Shown here: one piece after another, positions 29,653 to 38,722 of the stretch
Numbering within the stretch: the first letter of the stretch is position 1
Layout: each line of letters begins with the position of its first letter
From: Streptomyces luteolifulvus
Lineage (GTDB): Bacteria; Actinomycetota; Actinomycetes; Streptomycetales; Streptomycetaceae
Assembly (NCBI RefSeq): GCF_008806595.1
Contig: NZ_VZRB01000029.1
Location: 1 to 64,000, forward strand
Direction of reading: 5' to 3'
DNA: 64,000 nt
Program-made: the position numbers and the translations under genes
The notes under the pieces: model-generated
What the model saw: the letters and a program-made list of their open reading frames with translations, nothing else
Database searches by the model: none
What the model was told of the DNA's origin: nothing

Positions 29653-30057
29653 CTCTTCGGCTCCGAGCCTCCGCCGGGCACGAGACCACGGGGCAGTGAA
29701 CGGCAGTGAACCGAATGCGTGCTCCTGCCGTGGTACGCGACGGCGGCACCCAGGTCCCCTCGTGCCTCGCGGCGCCGCCCGGCCCTGCCGGCCGCGTGAC
29801 GTCACCGCGGCCGGCAGGTTGACCCGTATCCGCAGGGAGCGATCGCATCCCGACCATGCACACCGGGACCAGCCGTTCTCACGAAGGCATGGCGGCGGCT
29901 CAGGCGACGCGCATGCCTCGTGACTGGCAGTAACGCCCCGAAATGCCCACGGGGCCGTCGTCGGCCTGGGTCAGGGCAGCTTCACCCGTATCGGCAGGGC
30001 ATTGCGTGTTCGGGGCAGGCGGCGGTATCGAGGCCGTCAGTCAGTAGAGTCCCAGGA

Positions 30058-32994
30058 GTGAACACCGCCTACCAAGATTCCATACGCTTCGCTGTGTTGG
30101 GGCCGGTCCGGGCATGGCTCGGTGAGCAGGAACTGAACCTCGGTTCGCCCCAGCAGCGAGTGGTGCTGACGGCACTGCTGCTACGGCGCGGGCGCCCCGT
30201 CACGGTCGGGGAGCTCGTCGACGCCGTCTGGGGTGAGGAGCCACCGACGGCCGCCGTGTCCGTCCTGCGCACCTATGTTTCGCGGCTGCGCAAGACACTG
30301 GAGCCCGGTCGTGACGCGGCCGGATCCCCGCGCGTGGTCGTCTCGGTCGCGGACGGGTACCTGGCCCGCGTCCCCGATGACGCCCTGGACCTGGGCCTGT
30401 TCGAGCGGCAGGTCGCCGAGGCGGAGAAGCTGCGCGCCGCGGGCGAGGAGTCCGCCGCCGCGGACCTGCTGCGCGCGGCGCTCGGCGGATGGCAGGGATC
30501 TCCACTGGCCGGACTCCCCGGGCCACTGGCCGAGGCCGAGCGTTCCCGGTTGACCGAGGAGCGGTTGACCACGCTGGAGACCCGCTTGGACCTCGACGTC
30601 CAGCTGGGGCGCCACCGTGATGTGATCGCCGAGCTCACCTTGCTGACCGCCGAGCATCCGCTGCGGGAGCGGCTGTGCCGACTGCTCATGCTGGCGCTGT
30701 ACCGGTCCGGGCGGCAGGCCGAGGCGCTGGCGGTCTACCGCAGGACACGCGGCACCCTGGTGGCCGAGCTGGGTGTCGAACCCGGCGCGCCCTTACGGGA
30801 GTTGCACGACCTCATCCTGGCGGCCGACGCGTCACTGGCCCCCTCCGCCCCGCGGGAGCGGGCAGACGCGCCGCCGGACACCCCGGGTCCTCAGCCCACC
30901 GTCCACGTGGTCCGTCCGGCGCAACTACCCGCCGATCTGCCTACGTTCACCGGCCGGCAGGACGAACTCGACCAGACCCGCGCCCTGCTGTCCAAGGACG
31001 GCGCCCCTCCGGCCACCGTGGTGATCAGCGCGATCGGTGGCATGGCCGGCGTCGGAAAGACGACCCTGGCCGTGCACTGGGCCCACGAGATGGCCGACCG
31101 CTTCCCCGACGGACAGCTCTACGTCAACCTGCGCGGTTTCGACCCGGCCGGCGCGATCGTGCCGCCGGGGGAAGCCATCCGCATCTTCCTCGACGCGCTC
31201 GGCGTCCCCCCGCGGCGGATACCCGCCGGCCTCGACGCCCAGACGGCGCTGTACCGCAGTCTGCTCGCCCACCGCCGGGTGCTGATCCTTCTCGACAACG
31301 CCCGCGACACCGACCAGGTCCGCCCGCTGCTCCCCGGTTCCCCCGGCAGCCTGGTCATCGTCACCAGCCGCAACCAGCTCACCGGCCTGGTCGTCAACGA
31401 CGGGGCGCGTCCACTGACGCTCAACCCGCTGACGCCCACCGAGGCACACGGCTTCCTCGTCCGCCGCCTCGGCGCCGCACGGCTGGCGGCGGAACCACGG
31501 GCAGCGGACGAGGTCGTCGCGCACTGTGCCCGGCTGCCTCTTGCGCTGGCCATCGTCGCCGCCCGAGCCGCCGCCAATCCCGGTTTCCCCCTCAGCGCCA
31601 TCGCCGACGAACTGCGTGACAGCCACGGCAGTCTCGACGCCTTCACGAGCGGCGACCTCAGTACCGACGTGCGGGCCGTCTTCTCCTGGTCGTACCACGG
31701 CCTGTCCGCCCCGGCCGCCCGGCTGTTCCACTTGCTGGGCCTGCACTCCGGCCCGGACATCTCCACGCCCGCCGCGGCCGCCCTCGCCGGACTCCCCCTC
31801 CGGGAAACCCGCGGCCTGCTCGTCGAACTCACCGGCGCCCACCTGCTCACCGAGCACCGGCCCGGCCGCCACACGCTGCACGATCTGCTGCGCGTCTACG
31901 CCGCCGAACGCGTCCTCACCGAGGAGACACCACAGGAGCGGGACCGGGCCGTCGATCGGCTCCTCGCCTGGTACCTGCACACCGCGGACGGCGCCACCCC
32001 GCTTCTCATTCCACATGTTGTGCGGCAGCCTCTCGAACCGATGCCCTCCTCCTGCCGGCCCCTGGTGTTCACGACGCGCGAGCAGACCTTGGACTGGTTC
32101 GAGACCGAGCGCCAGAACCTCGTCGCCGCGGTGCACCAGGCCGCCGCCTCCGGGCGGCTGAGCACCACGGTGCAGCTGTCCGCCGTCCTGCAGGGGTTCT
32201 TCCACCTCCGCAGCCATCTGCACGACTGGCTCGACACCTGCCAAGCGGGCCTGTCCGCCGCTCGCAGCGCCCGCGACCGCGAGGGGGAGGCCTGGCTCCT
32301 CGCGAACGTGGCCAGCGCTCTGACCGGCCTCGGCCGGTCCGACGAGGCATTCGAACACTTCCAGCAGGCTGCAGCCCTCTGCCAGGAACTCGGGGACACA
32401 TACGGCACGGCCAGAACCGTGGCCAGACTGGGCAAGGTCTACCTTGAGACCGGCCGGCTCGACAAGGCCGTCGAATACAGCCGCCGAGCGCTGACCGCCT
32501 TCCGGACCAACGGCAGCGCCTGGGGAGAGGGAGTCGCCCTGACCAACCTGGGCGACGCCCACCAGCGGCTCGGCCGGTTCGACGACGCCATCGGCTGCCT
32601 GGAGCAGGCGCTGACCGTGGTGCGCGCCATCGGAGGCCGCTGGGTCGAAGGCATCGCACTCGACGTCCTCGGCACGGTCAACCACCGGCTCCACCACCAT
32701 GACGACGCGATCGCCCGCTACCACCAGGCGCTCGAAGCACATCGAGACGTGCGCAACCGGTCGGGAGAAGGCAGCACCCTCGGCAGCCTCGGCGACGTCC
32801 TCCTGGCCTCCGGCGAGCCGGAGGCCGCTCGCGCCAGCTGGCGGCAGGCACTTGCGCTCTTCGAGGAGTTCGACCACCCGGACGCCGAGAAGTTCCGGGA
32901 GAGACTTCGCCGCCTGGACGAACGCACGGCCGGCTCACGGCCAGATCCGGCAGGCGGCCGGAAGCTGACACTGCCGACCGGGGACTCGCCGTGA
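30058..32994 (+). CDS. AfsR/SARP-type regulator with NB-ARC and TPR domains, TTA codon
   Basis: A 978-residue paralogue of the regulator at 24814 with the same order: winged helix (LNLGSPQQRVVLTALLL, VLRTYVSRLRKTLEP), BTAD, NB-ARC (P-loop GMAGVGKTTLAV, Walker B RVLILLDNARD), and C-terminal TPRs. A TTA leucine codon occurs in frame at 30793-30795, so translation probably depends on the bldA tRNA and is tied to development. The GTG at 30058 is closely preceded by CCCAGGA. Divergent from the ChW gene about 530 bases away; it may control nearby genes. Confidence 0.88.
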   Translation: MNTAYQDSIRFAVLGPVRAWLGEQELNLGSPQQRVVLTALLLRRGRPVTVGELVDAVWGEEPPTAAVSVLRTYVSRLRKTLEPGRDAAGSPRVVVSVADGYLARVPDDALDLGLFERQVAEAEKLRAAGEESAAADLLRAALGGWQGSPLAGLPGPLAEAERSRLTEERLTTLETRLDLDVQLGRHRDVIAELTLLTAEHPLRERLCRLLMLALYRSGRQAEALAVYRRTRGTLVAELGVEPGAPLRELHDLILAADASLAPSAPRERADAPPDTPGPQPTVHVVRPAQLPADLPTFTGRQDELDQTRALLSKDGAPPATVVISAIGGMAGVGKTTLAVHWAHEMADRFPDGQLYVNLRGFDPAGAIVPPGEAIRIFLDALGVPPRRIPAGLDAQTALYRSLLAHRRVLILLDNARDTDQVRPLLPGSPGSLVIVTSRNQLTGLVVNDGARPLTLNPLTPTEAHGFLVRRLGAARLAAEPRAADEVVAHCARLPLALAIVAARAAANPGFPLSAIADELRDSHGSLDAFTSGDLSTDVRAVFSWSYHGLSAPAARLFHLLGLHSGPDISTPAAAALAGLPLRETRGLLVELTGAHLLTEHRPGRHTLHDLLRVYAAERVLTEETPQERDRAVDRLLAWYLHTADGATPLLIPHVVRQPLEPMPSSCRPLVFTTREQTLDWFETERQNLVAAVHQAAASGRLSTTVQLSAVLQGFFHLRSHLHDWLDTCQAGLSAARSARDREGEAWLLANVASALTGLGRSDEAFEHFQQAAALCQELGDTYGTARTVARLGKVYLETGRLDKAVEYSRRALTAFRTNGSAWGEGVALTNLGDAHQRLGRFDDAIGCLEQALTVVRAIGGRWVEGIALDVLGTVNHRLHHHDDAIARYHQALEAHRDVRNRSGEGSTLGSLGDVLLASGEPEAARASWRQALALFEEFDHPDAEKFRERLRRLDERTAGSRPDPAGGRKLTLPTGDSP

Positions 32995-33015
32995 CCCCGA
33001 CTGGGTCACGGCGAG
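32985..33015. terminator. Perfect 13-bp hairpin terminator
   Basis: CTCGCCGTGACCC pairs with GGGTCACGGCGAG around a 5-base loop, overlapping the stop of the AfsR-like gene and facing the convergent gene at 33096. Confidence 0.8.
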
Positions 33016-33095
33016 CTCGCCCCTCCCTCAGGCGACAGTGGGAAACGGTTCAACCCGGCTCGACACGGGGCACTTCCTGCCCCTGCGCGTGAGCG

Positions 33096-34724
33096 TCAGC
33101 CCACGTCGCGGTAGGCACGGCCGCCGGCGTTCGCGGTCGTCCCGTCGTAGAGGCCGGTCGGACTGGTCCGGGTGGACAGGGTGAACCACGCGTAGCGCTC
33201 CACGAAGTCCAGGCCCTCGAGCATGGTCGTCGACGACTCGATGAAGGCGGTCTGCTCCTGCTCGCTGGGGTAGCGGGGGGTGCCCTGGGAGAAGTCGATG
33301 AGGCCGTACTCGGTCAGCCAGATCGGCTTCTGGTAGCGGTTGTGGACGGCCTTCAGGTAGCCGCGCAGGTGCTCGGTGGCGTCGGGGCCGAAGTCGGCGC
33401 CGTACCAGTGCAGGGGGATGAAGTCGACGCGCAGACCGCGCTCGTCGGCTCCCTGCATGAACCGGTCCAGCCAGCCGCCCTCGACATCTCCGTCGGCTGC
33501 GACGGCCGGGGCACCCAGACGCAGGCCGGTCTGCTCCAGCCGGGGCCAGAGATCCAGCGCCTGCTCGGGGCTGATGCCTGCCTGGGCGGGTGAGTCGGGC
33601 TCGTTGAAGCCGAGGAGGTGCGTGCCCTCCTCGGCGGCCCGGCCCAGTTCGGCGTCGGTGACCGAGCCGGGGCCCCAGATCATCGGGACGTACTCGACGC
33701 CTTCCGGCTTCGCGACCTCGCCGGTGGAGGAGGTCCAGTTGTAGTACCAGGACGCGCCGGAGTCGGCCAGCGCCTGGGCTGCGCCGTCGACGGGGTTGAG
33801 GCTGACGCCCTTGCCGTTGCCGAGCACGGAGACGGCGGGATCGGGGTCAAGGGCTTCGAAGGTGGAGGTGGGCCCGGGGACGGTGGTGGCGGAGGGGTCT
33901 GCCGCTCCGTGGAAGGTGACGGTCATGCCGGTGCACTGGGTGCACTGACGTACGACCTCGTTGCCCGGCTCTGCGTCGTGCTTGGACCATGAGTACGCCT
34001 TGGGGCACTCCTGCGTGAGCGCCTCGCTGTAGGCGGTCTTCGCGTCCCGGTTCGGGTTGACGCACACCAGCGGTTTGCTCGTCGCCTGGTCCGTGGTCAG
34101 GTTCTCGGGCGGGCAGACGGCCAGCAGGTCGCCGGGGCAGCCCACCTCGGCGCACTCGCCGCCGTTCTCGGGCGGTGTCACCCCGTCGGGGACGATCGTG
34201 ATGGTCGACGAGACGGCGTTGACGTAGCTGACGTTGTACCAGGGCGCCGAGGCGTCGGTCGGATCGAAGTTGAACTCGGCCAGGCTGACGGGCTGTTCCC
34301 CGGTGGAGCAGCGGTCGGCATACGGCCCGCAGTCGCCGACGGCACAGTGGAACGTACTGCCCTCCTCACCACTGCACCCCTGGCGGGCGAAGAACTTCCC
34401 ACGCCAGTGTCCGGCGTCCGAGTGCTCCGGGATGGTGATGGTGGCGGACTGTCCCGGGTCCAGCACCGGCAGTCCGGTGACCGGGGCGGAACCGTCGGCG
34501 TTGACCGTGGTACCGATCCAGATACGTTCGGACATCTTGTTCTGGAAAGTGACGGTGTGCTCACCCGTGGCTGCCACCCCGGTGATGCGGTCGCTTCGGT
34601 CCGCTCGGTCGCCGTGAGGGGCGTAGACGGCTGCGGCCACGGCGGTCACACCGGCGACGACGGCCAGTAACAGAGCCAGCAGGAACGGGCGTCTGGGCAG
34701 GGACGGGGGCAAAGGCATAGGCAT
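33096..34724 (-). CDS. Secreted thaumatin-like/GH128 fusion
   Basis: A 542-residue exported protein. One hydrophobic segment near residues 12-34 acts as signal peptide or anchor. Residues about 55-205 look thaumatin-like: many paired cysteines, GDCGPYADRC, and a strand rich in aromatic residues. A Cys-rich region follows, then a glycosyl-hydrolase catalytic core of the GH128 type (about 310-542) with candidate catalytic glutamates in GFNEPDSP and WLTEYGL. GH128 enzymes cleave beta-1,3-glucan and thaumatin-like proteins bind glucan, so an activity on fungal or oomycete walls is plausible. An ECF-type promoter lies about 85 bases upstream. Confidence 0.8.
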   Translation of the reverse strand: MPMPLPPSLPRRPFLLALLLAVVAGVTAVAAAVYAPHGDRADRSDRITGVAATGEHTVTFQNKMSERIWIGTTVNADGSAPVTGLPVLDPGQSATITIPEHSDAGHWRGKFFARQGCSGEEGSTFHCAVGDCGPYADRCSTGEQPVSLAEFNFDPTDASAPWYNVSYVNAVSSTITIVPDGVTPPENGGECAEVGCPGDLLAVCPPENLTTDQATSKPLVCVNPNRDAKTAYSEALTQECPKAYSWSKHDAEPGNEVVRQCTQCTGMTVTFHGAADPSATTVPGPTSTFEALDPDPAVSVLGNGKGVSLNPVDGAAQALADSGASWYYNWTSSTGEVAKPEGVEYVPMIWGPGSVTDAELGRAAEEGTHLLGFNEPDSPAQAGISPEQALDLWPRLEQTGLRLGAPAVAADGDVEGGWLDRFMQGADERGLRVDFIPLHWYGADFGPDATEHLRGYLKAVHNRYQKPIWLTEYGLIDFSQGTPRYPSEQEQTAFIESSTTMLEGLDFVERYAWFTLSTRTSPTGLYDGTTANAGGRAYRDVG

Positions 34725-34808
34725 GTGAACGTGCCTCTCGGTCGGGCTTGTGCATGATCGGTGATCAGGAACTGGCGATCAGGGATCGAGGGATCGCCCG
34801 CGGGGGCA

Positions 34809-34836
34809 CGACGGATGGGCGCAGCGGATGGTTCAC
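34809..34836 (-). promoter_or_regulatory. ECF-type promoter (thaumatin/GH128 gene)
   Basis: Minus strand: GTGAAC (34836-34831), 17 bases, CGTCG (34813-34809), about 85 bases before the start codon. Confidence 0.65.
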
Positions 34837-34965
34837 CGGGTGGCCGGGAGAGCCCCTGATCGCGGACTCGCGTACGGACTGGGGTGCCTGACGGAGCATT
34901 ACGGAGCACTGATGGCCGCCCTCCGTGAACCGTCCGGCCATCCACCCCCTCAGGCCATTTGGCCG

Positions 34966-36549
34966 TCAGCCGCCGGCCTGGAGGATCTCGCGCACCAAGG
35001 GGCCGGCCGCATCCCCTCCATGGCCACCTCGCTGCACGACGGCCGCCGCAGCGACATCGCCGCGGTAGGCGGTGAACCAACTGTCGGCAACGTCCGAGCC
35101 ACCGACTTCCGCCGAGCCGGTCTTGGCCCCCACATCGCCGGGCAGCCCGCGCATGGCATCAGCCGCCGTTCCTTCCGTCGCGGTTCTGGCCAGCATGCTT
35201 CGCAGTTGTCGCGCGACCACCCGCGGCAGCGTGCGCTGTGATCGCACGATCGCCCGGCCGTCCAGTTCGGGCGGCACGAGGACCGGCTGCCTGAACGTGC
35301 CGGTTGACGCAGTCGCCACCACGGACGCCATATTGAGGGGGTTCATCTGCACCCGGCCCTGCCCGATCATTGCTGCCGCGCTCTCGGAGCCCTCCGCCAC
35401 GGGAACGGCCCCGTCAAAGGTCGAGACTCCACTGCGCCAATTCAGCCCGATACCGAAGACCTCCTGCGACTCCTTGGTCAGATCGTCAGCAGCGACGTCA
35501 TCGGCGAACTCTATGAAGGTGGTGTTGCAGGACTGGATGAAACCGTCCGAAAAGGAACCCTCCGGAATGTCGAACTTATTGACATTATGGAACGTTGCCC
35601 CCTCGAACGTCGAGAATTTCGGACACGGAACTTTTCCGGTCTCGGCCACCAGACGTTTCTCCAGCAACATGGCCGCCGTGATGATCTTCATCGTCGAACC
35701 GGGGGCGAGCTTGCCAAGGAAGGCCGCATTGAAACCGTCCTTACGGTGGTTGGCCACTGCCAGAATGTGCCCACTGCTGGGCTGGATGGCGACGGCAGAG
35801 GACTCCGGATGCTTCTTCGCCGCCTTCTCCGCGGCACGCTGCAACGAGACGGAAAGCGTAGTGCGGATCTTTCCGGGCTTACCCGGCGTGACCGGATGCA
35901 ACGGCGTCACAGCACGATTTCCAGATTCCCGGATCTGCACCTGAAATCCAGGAGTACCTGCCACCAGACGGCCGTACCGCTCATCAAGCGCCGCAAGAAT
36001 TCCGGCGAGTGAGGGGAAGTCCTCCGGATTCAGAGCCTTGCCGTCGCGGTCGAGCGCCTGGAGCTCGGGCTTCTGCGCCCGCGCGGTCTCCAGGACATCA
36101 CCCTGCCCGAGACGCGGGTGAATGACGGAAGGGTCCCACTCCACCTGCGGCTCACCGCTGCTCTGATTGCGTACCACCTTCAGCGACGATTGATATCTCC
36201 AGGGCACCTCCCCACCGTCCGCACGTATGAGTGCTCGCAGGGAGAAGGCGACGGTCGTGCCCGCACGGCGTACGGCCCCATATGACACCCGGGCTACTCG
36301 CGCCCTTTCCCGGAAGTCACGAAGCGCGTTGGTGGCAGCTTCGGCATCACTCGTGGCTTCGACAGCCGCTGGAAAATCTCCTTCGGCCCAGGCGTCGAGA
36401 AAGCTCTTGGCTGCGACGCTCACCTCCTCGCCGCTCAGCGGCGCAGGCTTCGAAGGCTCTGAAAAGGGATCGACGACATAATAGGCGCCCAACGCCACAG
36501 CCAGGAGCACCGAAGCCCCGCCCAATCCACGTCTCGTGTTTTTTCGCAT
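34966..36549 (-). CDS. Penicillin-binding protein (MecA-N type transpeptidase)
   Basis: A 527-residue class B-like PBP. One N-terminal membrane span (about residues 10-28) is followed by an NTF2-like MecA-N domain, a linker/dimerisation region, and the transpeptidase domain. The three active-site motifs are visible: serine and lysine in APGSTMK, SCN, and AKTGSAE. It would cross-link peptidoglycan; the MecA-N domain is common in actinobacterial PBPs that tolerate beta-lactams. It lies 68 bases after a small lipoprotein gene that carries an ECF-type promoter, so its expression is probably part of that regulon. ATG 36549 was preferred to a TTG at 36564. Confidence 0.88.
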   Translation of the reverse strand: MRKNTRRGLGGASVLLAVALGAYYVVDPFSEPSKPAPLSGEEVSVAAKSFLDAWAEGDFPAAVEATSDAEAATNALRDFRERARVARVSYGAVRRAGTTVAFSLRALIRADGGEVPWRYQSSLKVVRNQSSGEPQVEWDPSVIHPRLGQGDVLETARAQKPELQALDRDGKALNPEDFPSLAGILAALDERYGRLVAGTPGFQVQIRESGNRAVTPLHPVTPGKPGKIRTTLSVSLQRAAEKAAKKHPESSAVAIQPSSGHILAVANHRKDGFNAAFLGKLAPGSTMKIITAAMLLEKRLVAETGKVPCPKFSTFEGATFHNVNKFDIPEGSFSDGFIQSCNTTFIEFADDVAADDLTKESQEVFGIGLNWRSGVSTFDGAVPVAEGSESAAAMIGQGRVQMNPLNMASVVATASTGTFRQPVLVPPELDGRAIVRSQRTLPRVVARQLRSMLARTATEGTAADAMRGLPGDVGAKTGSAEVGGSDVADSWFTAYRGDVAAAAVVQRGGHGGDAAGPLVREILQAGG

Positions 36550-36617
36550 TCCTTCTTCTCTCAATTCGACGCGACCGCGGCGCCTTGTTGACCTGTCTCA
36601 GAAATCTCGTGGTGACG

Positions 36618-36794
36618 TCAGCGCGTCGGCGCGATCAGCGCCGCACCTGCAACTGGCTTCCCATCAACTTTGGCCGGAGCGGTTTGAGTGTCGTCACCGC
36701 CTACTCTGCAACCCGTCACGGCTGCTGCAAACAGGAAGATCACGGTTGCAGTAACGGCAGTTCGAGTCGGAAAGAACACAAGGATTTCCTTCAT
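36618..36794 (-). CDS. Small lipoprotein
   Basis: A 58-residue lipoprotein: a short charged start, a hydrophobic core, and a lipobox AVTGC with the cysteine near residue 29. The mature part is only about 30 residues and contains APAKVDGKPVAGA. I recognise no family. It precedes the PBP gene on the same strand and has the ECF-type promoter at 36922-36895. It may be an accessory of the PBP or a membrane-anchored sensor. Confidence 0.6.
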   Translation of the reverse strand: MKEILVFFPTRTAVTATVIFLFAAAVTGCRVGGDDTQTAPAKVDGKPVAGAALIAPTR

Positions 36795-36894
36795 GTGAGT
36801 GCACGGGCGTGCCACGGGGCGACTGCGAATTCCTGCTGACCGCTCGGATCCGTGTGCCAGGAGACACCGGCCGACGAATCAGGCTCCGCAGCAC

Positions 36895-36922
36895 TAACGG
36901 GGAGAAGCGGTCCGTGGTTCAC
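36895..36922 (-). promoter_or_regulatory. ECF-type promoter (lipoprotein-PBP operon)
   Basis: Minus strand: GTGAAC (36922-36917), 17 bases, CGTTA (36899-36895), about 100 bases before the lipoprotein start. Confidence 0.6.
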
Positions 36923-37059
36923 CAGAGAGAGCTCTCATCGCGATGCGCTGTTCAGACCCTCGAGTGCGCCCGGCATCCGAACCGGGGCGCCAGTTCCGCA
37001 TCACCGTGTGTCACCTGCCGCCGTCCCCCGAGACCCCGAGTCGAACGGCGGGCACGGCA

Positions 37060-37087
37060 TTGAACTGTTTCCCTCCGCTGTCCGTTG
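37060..37087 (+). promoter_or_regulatory. ECF-type promoter (ricin-lectin membrane protein)
   Basis: TTGAAC (37060-37065), 17 bases beginning TGTTTCCC, CGTTG (37083-37087), about 105 bases before the start. Nearly identical to the promoter at 29652. Confidence 0.7.
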
Positions 37088-37954
37088 CGGTGCGCGGGGA
37101 CCGTCGTGACACCCGTCCCGTGCCCTTCGAGCCACGGCGGACCCGACGACCCGACGAGACCGAGCAGTCGACACCGCAGGAGAGGGATGGACATGAACCG
37201 GGGTGAAGAGGCGGACTGGCCGACCGCAGAGGACACGCGCCCCTTGTCCGGGGAACCGGCGGGTCCAGGCCGACCGGGCGCCGGTGAGGAGACCGCAGAG
37301 CCGTCATCATCCTCTCCCCTGCCTGTGATCATCTCCGGTGACGGGTCCGCCGCGATCGACGGTGTGCCGGTGCCGGTGGTGGCGGGCGAGTCGGTCGACG
37401 TCGCCGTCCTCGACACGCTGCACGGCTATGCGCGCAGCCGGGACGCCCCCGTGACGGCGGCCATCTCCGACCCGGCCGCGGGTTACGTGGCGATCGTCGA
37501 GGTCGCGCCGGACGGCTCCAGCAGGCTTCTGGAACAGCATCACGAACAGGAACCGACCGGGCACGCTGGACCTGCCGGGTCAACTGAACGCGCTGTGCCT
37601 GCCGGACCGTTCGAAGAGGCCGGGCCCTTTGACGTCGATCAGTTCGACGCGGACGACGCGGACGAGGTGGCCGCGCTGCCGCAGCCCTCGGGGCCGCGGG
37701 TCACGCCCCCGACTCTCGGCCCGGACCCCGACCGGGAACCGGGCCGCAGAAAGGCTTTGTCCCAGTCCGACGACGAGTACGAGGGGCCCGGACTGCTCCA
37801 CAGGCCCCTGGTCGTCGGGACGGTGGGCGTCGCCGTGGCGGCACTCGTCATCGGCTCGATGGTGGCCCTGGGCAGCGGAGGTTCAGACGGCGGGCAGAAC
37901 CAAGCCGCCGGTACGGGCACCGAAGCGGACAAGTCGCCGACGAACCTCCAACCC
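37060..37954 (+). repeat. Arm of a 0.9-kb inverted repeat (copy 2)
   Basis: Highly similar, in inverted orientation, to 28760-29652. It spans promoter, leader and codons 1-254 of the ricin gene. Homologous recombination between the arms would invert the 7.4 kb between them. Confidence 0.75.
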
Positions 37955-38629
37955 GTACCAACCCCTTCGCCACACCTCACCTTGCCACCGCCGGCTTTGC
38001 TCCCTCCCTTGTCATCTGCCTCACCCTCCGGCTCAGCGTCGAAGTCCCCGTCCGCTTCACCGAAACCCAAGGCGAAGACGAAGACGACAACGAAGCCCAG
38101 CCCCCCGAAGAAGCAGACGCAGCCGGCGCCCCAAAATCCCCAGGACGGCTCCGGCATCCCGACCGATGCGGTCCTGATCAAGAACAAGAAGTACGGCTTC
38201 TGCGTCGACCTGCCCGGCACGGGCAAGGGCAAGCCGGACGGCAGGGTCCAGGACGGTGCCTGCAAGCCGTCGAGCGCCGACAACCAGCGCTGGGCCCTGA
38301 AGCTGCGCTCGAAAGGCGGCGGCACCCGCGGCGCCGACCTGTACCTGATCCGCAACGCCAAGGACGACCTCTGCTTCGACCTGCCGAACTACGGCCCCGT
38401 CCAGGCGAGGACACAGGTGACCGAGTACCACTGCGACGGCACCGACAACGACAACCAGCTCTGGTGGTTCGACAAGCGCCCGGACGGCACGTACTGGATC
38501 CGCAACCAGAAGAGCGGCGACCTGTGCCTGGACGTGGCGCGGACGGACAAGGAGAGCGCGCACACCAACGCCACGGTGTACGGGTGCAGCGACCTCGACG
38601 ACCACGCGTGGAGCTTCATCAAGACCTGA
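37193..38629 (+). CDS. Type II membrane protein with ricin-type lectin domain
   Basis: A 478-residue protein. Residues about 42-115 form the cytoplasmic domain shared with the ChW protein and the 61156 product. An acidic linker, a membrane span (206-226) and a Pro/Ser/Lys-rich stalk follow. A ricin B-type beta-trefoil (about 327-477) carries the QxW-type motifs NQRWAL, NQLWWF and DHAWSF and paired cysteines. The lectin would face outward and bind glycans. The N-half is nearly identical to that of the 28148 protein, so the surface domain has been swapped on a common anchor. ATG 37193 has GGAGAGGG upstream. Confidence 0.85.
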   Translation: MNRGEEADWPTAEDTRPLSGEPAGPGRPGAGEETAEPSSSSPLPVIISGDGSAAIDGVPVPVVAGESVDVAVLDTLHGYARSRDAPVTAAISDPAAGYVAIVEVAPDGSSRLLEQHHEQEPTGHAGPAGSTERAVPAGPFEEAGPFDVDQFDADDADEVAALPQPSGPRVTPPTLGPDPDREPGRRKALSQSDDEYEGPGLLHRPLVVGTVGVAVAALVIGSMVALGSGGSDGGQNQAAGTGTEADKSPTNLQPVPTPSPHLTLPPPALLPPLSSASPSGSASKSPSASPKPKAKTKTTTKPSPPKKQTQPAPQNPQDGSGIPTDAVLIKNKKYGFCVDLPGTGKGKPDGRVQDGACKPSSADNQRWALKLRSKGGGTRGADLYLIRNAKDDLCFDLPNYGPVQARTQVTEYHCDGTDNDNQLWWFDKRPDGTYWIRNQKSGDLCLDVARTDKESAHTNATVYGCSDLDDHAWSFIKT

Positions 38630-38668
38630 TCGGGTGTGCGCGGCGGCCCCGCCGCGCACACCCGATCA
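38627..38668. terminator. Long hairpin terminator of the ricin gene
   Basis: A nearly 20-bp perfect inverted repeat (TGATCGGGTGTGCGCGGC with its complement) begins at the stop codon of the ricin gene. Confidence 0.85.
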
Positions 38669-38680
38669 GACAGACGACAC

Positions 38681-38719
38681 GGCCCTCCCCGTCACCCTGA
38701 GCCGGTAACGGGGAGGGCC
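38681..38719. terminator. Hairpin terminator of the DUF4913 gene
   Basis: GGCCCTCCCCGT pairs with ACGGGGAGGGCC around a 15-base loop, just after the minus-strand stop at 38723. With the hairpin at 38627 it insulates two convergent genes. Confidence 0.75.
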
Positions 38720-38722
38720 GTT

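Noticed and set aside
29706..29733. GTGAAC-N17-CGTGG on the plus strand
   Set aside because: It fits the spacing but the last element is poor, and the nearest plus gene starts more than 300 bases away.
30925..32877. Long minus-strand open frame of 650 codons
   Set aside because: Antisense to the AfsR-like regulator, with no recognisable domains.
33042..33056. Another TTGAAC-CGTTTCCC sequence on the minus strand
   Set aside because: It has the -35 element and the spacer start of the ECF-type motif, but no CGT element at 17 bases and no gene downstream in the right direction.
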